This document shows, in pieces, positions 7,434 to 10,052 of a stretch of DNA of 10,052 nucleotides. The stretch is from NCBI GenBank assembly GCA_014379705.1, contig JACMLI010000425.1:1-10052 (forward strand), written 5' to 3'. Every line of letters begins with the position of its first letter. Position 1 is the first letter of the stretch. The notes under the pieces were generated by a model that was given only the letters and a program-made list of their open reading frames with translations, had not been told where the DNA came from and did not search any database. Source of the stretch: Gemmatimonadaceae bacterium. GTDB lineage: Bacteria; Gemmatimonadota; Gemmatimonadetes; Gemmatimonadales; Gemmatimonadaceae. The position numbers were made by a program, and so were the translations under genes.

Positions 7434-9227
7434 CTAGAAGCGGTCCTTCGGGAAGTCGATGATCGGCGCGGCTCCCGCCTGCACCGCCGCCGCGAGGGCG
7501 GCGCACTGCGGCATCATGCGCGTGAAATAGAAGCGCGCCGTTGCGAGCTTGGTGTCGTACCAGGCGGCATCGAAGGTCCCGCCCGCGGCCTTTCGCTCGA
7601 CGGCCGTGCGGCAGGCCTTGAGCCACATGTGACCGATGGCGACAAACCCGAGGAAGCGCAAATATTCGCTGGCCCCCGCCCCCGCCTCGTCGCCATTCTT
7701 CATCGCGCGCATCCCGAGGGTCATCGTCACCTCCTGCAACTGCTTCGCCGCGGCCGCGAGCACGTCCGCGTGGGCGACCAGTTCGGGGATCGCGCGGCTG
7801 GCGGCGACTTCCTCGGCCACGAGCCTGGCGTAGCGCGTGAGGAGGCGCCCCCCGCCCTCCGGGAGCTTGCGGCCCACGAGGTCGAGCGCCTGCACGCGGT
7901 TTGTCCCCGCATAAATCCTCCCGATGCGGGCGTCGCGCACGTACTGCTCCATGCCGTACTCGCGGATGTACCCGTGCCCGCCGAGCGTTTGCAGGCCGAT
8001 GTTGGTGCACTCGAAGCCGAAATCGGTGAAGAAGGCCTTGATCACCGGGGTGAGCAGTGCCACGAGGTCGGCCGCGTGTGCCCGCGCATCGGCGTCCGGG
8101 CTCCGGAACTCGTCGTCGAGGTGCATGGCGCAGAAGACCGTGAGCGCCCGGGCCCCTTCGACGAACGCGCGCATGAAGAGGAGCCCGCGGCGGATGTCGG
8201 CGTGCTCGATGATCGGATCGGCCGGTCCTTCGGGGTTCTTCACGCCGGAAAGCGAGCGGCCCTGGAGGCGCTCGCGGGCGTACGCGACGGCGCTGTGATA
8301 GCTCGCGTCGGCCAGGCCAAGCCCCTGGATGCCGACGCCGAGGCGCGCGCCGTTCATCATCGTGAACATCGCCTTGAGCCCCTTGTGACGCTCGCCCACG
8401 AGCCAGCCCTTGGCGTTGTCGAAGTTGATCACGCACGTGGCCGACCCCTTGATGCCCATCTTGTGCTCGATGGAGCCGCAGCTCACGCCGTTCGGGGCAC
8501 CTAACGAGCCGTCGGGGTTGTCGAGGAACTTCGGGACGAGGAACATCGAGATCCCGCGCGAACCCGCGGGCGCGTCCGGCAGCTTTGCCAGCACGAGGTG
8601 GATGATGTTGCCCGCGAGGTCGTGCTCCCCCGCCGTGATGAAGATCTTCGTGCCCGAGATGCTCGCGCTGCCGTCGTCCAGCGGCTCGGCGCGGGTGCGG
8701 ATCATGCCGAGGTCGGTGCCGGCGTGCGCCTCCGTGAGGCACATCGTCGCGGTCCATTCACCCGTGGCCATGCGTGGGAGGTACTTCGCCTTGAGGTCCG
8801 CCGTGGCGTGCACGTGGATCGTCTCGAAGGCCCCCTGCGTGAGACCCGGGTACATGGCCAGGGACAGGTTCGCGGCGCAGACCATTTCGTCGACCACGTA
8901 GCGCATCACGATCGGGAGCCCCTGGCCCCCAAACGCAGGATCGCAGGCCAGCCCGATCCATCCGGCATCGGCGTACTGCTTGAACGCCTCCTTGAATCCC
9001 TTCGGCGCGCGCACCACGCCGTTCTCCCAGGTGCAGCCCTCCGCGTCGCCGCTCATGTTGAGCGGGAAGAGGAGTGTCTCGCAGAGCTTGCCAGCCTCTT
9101 CGACGACGGAGGCAAGCAGGTCAGGGGTGACCTCCTCGTAGCCGGGGTACGTCGCGAGCTTCGCGGTGTCGAAGACCTCGGTGAGGAGGAAGCGGTAGTC
9201 GTCGATGGGAGCGCGATACGTCGGCAC
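7434..9227 (-). CDS. Acyl-CoA dehydrogenase, DmdC-like long form, catalytic Glu replaced by Ala
   Basis: A 597-residue flavoprotein of the long acyl-CoA dehydrogenase group that includes 3-methylmercaptopropionyl-CoA dehydrogenase. These oxidise an acyl-CoA to the 2-enoyl-CoA in the cytoplasm using FAD. Visible order: short N-terminal extension with D-D-Y-R-F-L-L; helical domain (about 35-155) with D-P-A-F-G-G-Q-G; the FAD/acyl strand motif MCLTEAHAGTDLG (162-174); GTKIFITAGEHD (192-203); HKMGIKGSATC (255-265); helical domain with MMNGARLGVG (290-299), GLQTLGGHGYIREYGMEQYVRD (411-432) and IYAGTNRVQALDLVGRKL (438-455); then a C-terminal helical domain (about 470-590) typical of this subgroup. 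The usual IYEGT is IYAGT here: Ala440 replaces the catalytic base, and Ala294 occupies the alternative base position. The GTG start at 9227 fits the family's P-T-Y-x-A-P beginning. An in-frame open stretch continues upstream but has no family similarity. Confidence 0.9.
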   Translation of the reverse strand: MPTYRAPIDDYRFLLTEVFDTAKLATYPGYEEVTPDLLASVVEEAGKLCETLLFPLNMSGDAEGCTWENGVVRAPKGFKEAFKQYADAGWIGLACDPAFGGQGLPIVMRYVVDEMVCAANLSLAMYPGLTQGAFETIHVHATADLKAKYLPRMATGEWTATMCLTEAHAGTDLGMIRTRAEPLDDGSASISGTKIFITAGEHDLAGNIIHLVLAKLPDAPAGSRGISMFLVPKFLDNPDGSLGAPNGVSCGSIEHKMGIKGSATCVINFDNAKGWLVGERHKGLKAMFTMMNGARLGVGIQGLGLADASYHSAVAYARERLQGRSLSGVKNPEGPADPIIEHADIRRGLLFMRAFVEGARALTVFCAMHLDDEFRSPDADARAHAADLVALLTPVIKAFFTDFGFECTNIGLQTLGGHGYIREYGMEQYVRDARIGRIYAGTNRVQALDLVGRKLPEGGGRLLTRYARLVAEEVAASRAIPELVAHADVLAAAAKQLQEVTMTLGMRAMKNGDEAGAGASEYLRFLGFVAIGHMWLKACRTAVERKAAGGTFDAAWYDTKLATARFYFTRMMPQCAALAAAVQAGAAPIIDFPKDRF

Positions 9228-9235
9228 GATCGGGA

Positions 9236-9239
9236 TCCT
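9236..9239 (-). promoter_or_regulatory. Ribosome binding site supporting the GTG start of the dehydrogenase
   Basis: AGGA on the minus strand is 8 nt from the GTG at 9227. The frame is open for a further ~580 bp upstream, crossing the divergent lipoprotein gene, so this site together with the family-typical N-terminus is what fixes the start. Confidence 0.55.
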
Positions 9240-9314
9240 GGTAGGGTGGAACGGCCGTCTGCGCGTTGTATTGATGCACACAGCGCGCGACGTGCGGAAG
9301 CTACTCTTCAGAAA

Positions 9315-9342
9315 GCAGATGGCAGATGGTCGATGGCAGATA
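9315..9342. repeat. Four-unit heptamer tandem repeat (GCAGATG) in a divergent promoter region
   Basis: Four consecutive 7-nt units: GCAGATG, GCAGATG, GTCGATG, GCAGATA. The array ends 5 nt before the lipoprotein ATG at 9348, inside the 120-bp gap between that gene and the divergent dehydrogenase. It resembles the short tandem heptamer repeats known from intergenic DNA of several bacterial groups. The gap must also hold the promoters of both genes, but I see no convincing -35/-10 pair. Confidence 0.7.
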
Positions 9343-9347
9343 ATGGA

Positions 9348-10052
9348 ATGAGGCGGCGTTGGGTAAGGCCAGGACACCCGCTGGTGGTCGGGGGTCTCCT
9401 CACGCTGGCGGCGTGCGTCCAGTACATCTCGCCGCCCACCGAAGCGTCGGTGGCACAACGCTTTGCAGAGGCGGAGCGGCTGTATGCCGATGCGCGTGAC
9501 CTGTACTTCAAGGTCTACGTCACCGAGGCCAACGGGACGGGGCGGAGTGCTCAGGGCGTGCCACTGGCCGCCCTGCAGGGGAGTTACGAGGCCCTTCGTG
9601 AGCGAGCGCTCGAACGCCTGGCAGCGCTCGATCCCGGCGATTTCGGTGATGAGGACCGGCGGGCGTACGACGCGATGCAGGCAGCCCTCGCGCGCGATTC
9701 GACCGTGGCGGGCGAGAGTAGGGCGCCGTCCTGCGCGGGTGCCGACGCCGGCGCGGCGACCTTCCGTGCGCTCGCCGATCGCATCTACGCCTGCTACGGG
9801 CGTGAGCAATCTCGCGTGGTGGTCCCGGGGGAGACGGTGGATCGACTCACTGTTCTCTCGCGTCTGGGGACCGACACATCGTCCGCGCGGCGGCGCGCAC
9901 TCTTTCTCTCGCTGCGACCCGTGTGGGAGAGCGTGAACGGCACCAATGCCCCCGATAGTCCGTGGCGGCGGCTGGTGGCGCTCAGTGCGGCGCGCTGGCG
10001 CGCGGTGGGATCGCCGGTGGATGCGGCCGCGGCCTCGCTCGGGATCGCGGGC
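9348..10052 (+). CDS. Lipoprotein of unknown function, possibly peptidase M2-like N-terminal region (3' end outside window)
   Basis: The frame is open from ATG 9348 to the right edge, giving 235 residues without a stop. Residues 1-23 are a lipoprotein signal: three Arg, a hydrophobic stretch and the lipobox L-A-A-C with Cys23, so it is exported and lipid-anchored. The rest looks helical: amphipathic charged stretches at about 34-60 (AQRFAEAERLYADARDLY) and 75-118, then two cysteines (129 and 149) that may pair. The stretch at about 136-220 (IYACYG, then V-D-R-L-T-V-L-S-R-L, then RPVWESVNG, then LVALSAARW) faintly resembles the region ahead of the zinc site in ACE-like M2 dipeptidyl carboxypeptidases, but no HExxH lies inside the window, so this is only a suggestion. 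Codon use suits a real gene. The ribosome site is weak (GGA touching the ATG). Confidence 0.7.
   Translation, partial: MRRRWVRPGHPLVVGGLLTLAACVQYISPPTEASVAQRFAEAERLYADARDLYFKVYVTEANGTGRSAQGVPLAALQGSYEALRERALERLAALDPGDFGDEDRRAYDAMQAALARDSTVAGESRAPSCAGADAGAATFRALADRIYACYGREQSRVVVPGETVDRLTVLSRLGTDTSSARRRALFLSLRPVWESVNGTNAPDSPWRRLVALSAARWRAVGSPVDAAAASLGIAG

Noticed and set aside
6433..8757. A single 774-residue minus-strand reading frame
   Set aside because: Only its last ~200 residues are a real (SusC C-terminal) sequence; the rest is an out-of-frame reading of the dehydrogenase gene, typical of GC-rich DNA with few stops.
9228..9809. Upstream extension of the dehydrogenase frame to an ATG at 9809, giving a 791-residue protein
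   Set aside because: The extension has no family similarity, crosses the divergent lipoprotein gene and the heptamer repeat, and a GTG with a ribosome site at 9227 gives the expected N-terminus.
1..10052. CRISPR arrays, transposases, integrases, phage genes, tRNA or rRNA genes, toxin-antitoxin or defence genes
   Set aside because: I looked for repeat-spacer patterns, conserved RNA segments and mobile-element or defence motifs on both strands and saw none.

Overview
The window is GC-rich bacterial DNA, roughly 65-70% GC by eye. It encodes mostly exported or surface proteins plus one large fatty-acid-type flavoenzyme. A SusC/SusD-type pair in a high-GC background, alongside a secreted beta-lactamase-fold hydrolase, an S41 peptidase, an amidohydrolase and several lipoproteins, fits Gemmatimonadota best. 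Bacteroidota, the other main owners of SusCD, are usually much less GC-rich. This assignment is inference; no rRNA, tRNA or marker gene is present.

Left part, plus strand (1-4088): the 3' part of an imidazolonepropionase-like amidohydrolase is coupled by an ATGA overlap to a class C beta-lactamase-like serine hydrolase with a signal peptide. After 112 bp comes a compact secreted S41B-type peptidase without a PDZ domain, and after a further 93 bp a DinB-fold protein with intact metal-binding histidines. The DinB gene runs tail-to-tail into a minus-strand alpha/beta hydrolase and overlaps it by 11 bp.

Middle, minus strand (7283-4078): a SusC-like TonB-dependent receptor, a SusD-like lipoprotein and the alpha/beta hydrolase follow one another like a nutrient-uptake operon. 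The first two are broken. SusC keeps only its signal peptide, the start of its N-terminal domain and the last ~200 residues of the barrel, joined out of frame. SusD has one frameshift near 5644-5651. The remaining pieces are otherwise open, so the damage looks recent, or part of it could be assembly error.

Right part: a ~597-residue acyl-CoA dehydrogenase on the minus strand starts at a GTG and ends in a strong GC-rich hairpin. It retains the family fold motifs but has Ala where the catalytic Glu is expected, and Ala also at the alternative Glu position. Divergent from it, across a 120-bp intergenic region carrying a four-unit heptamer repeat, begins a lipoprotein gene that runs off the window.

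I found no CRISPR array, transposase, phage gene or obvious defence system. The points most worth checking are the missing catalytic base of the dehydrogenase and the decay of the SusCD pair.
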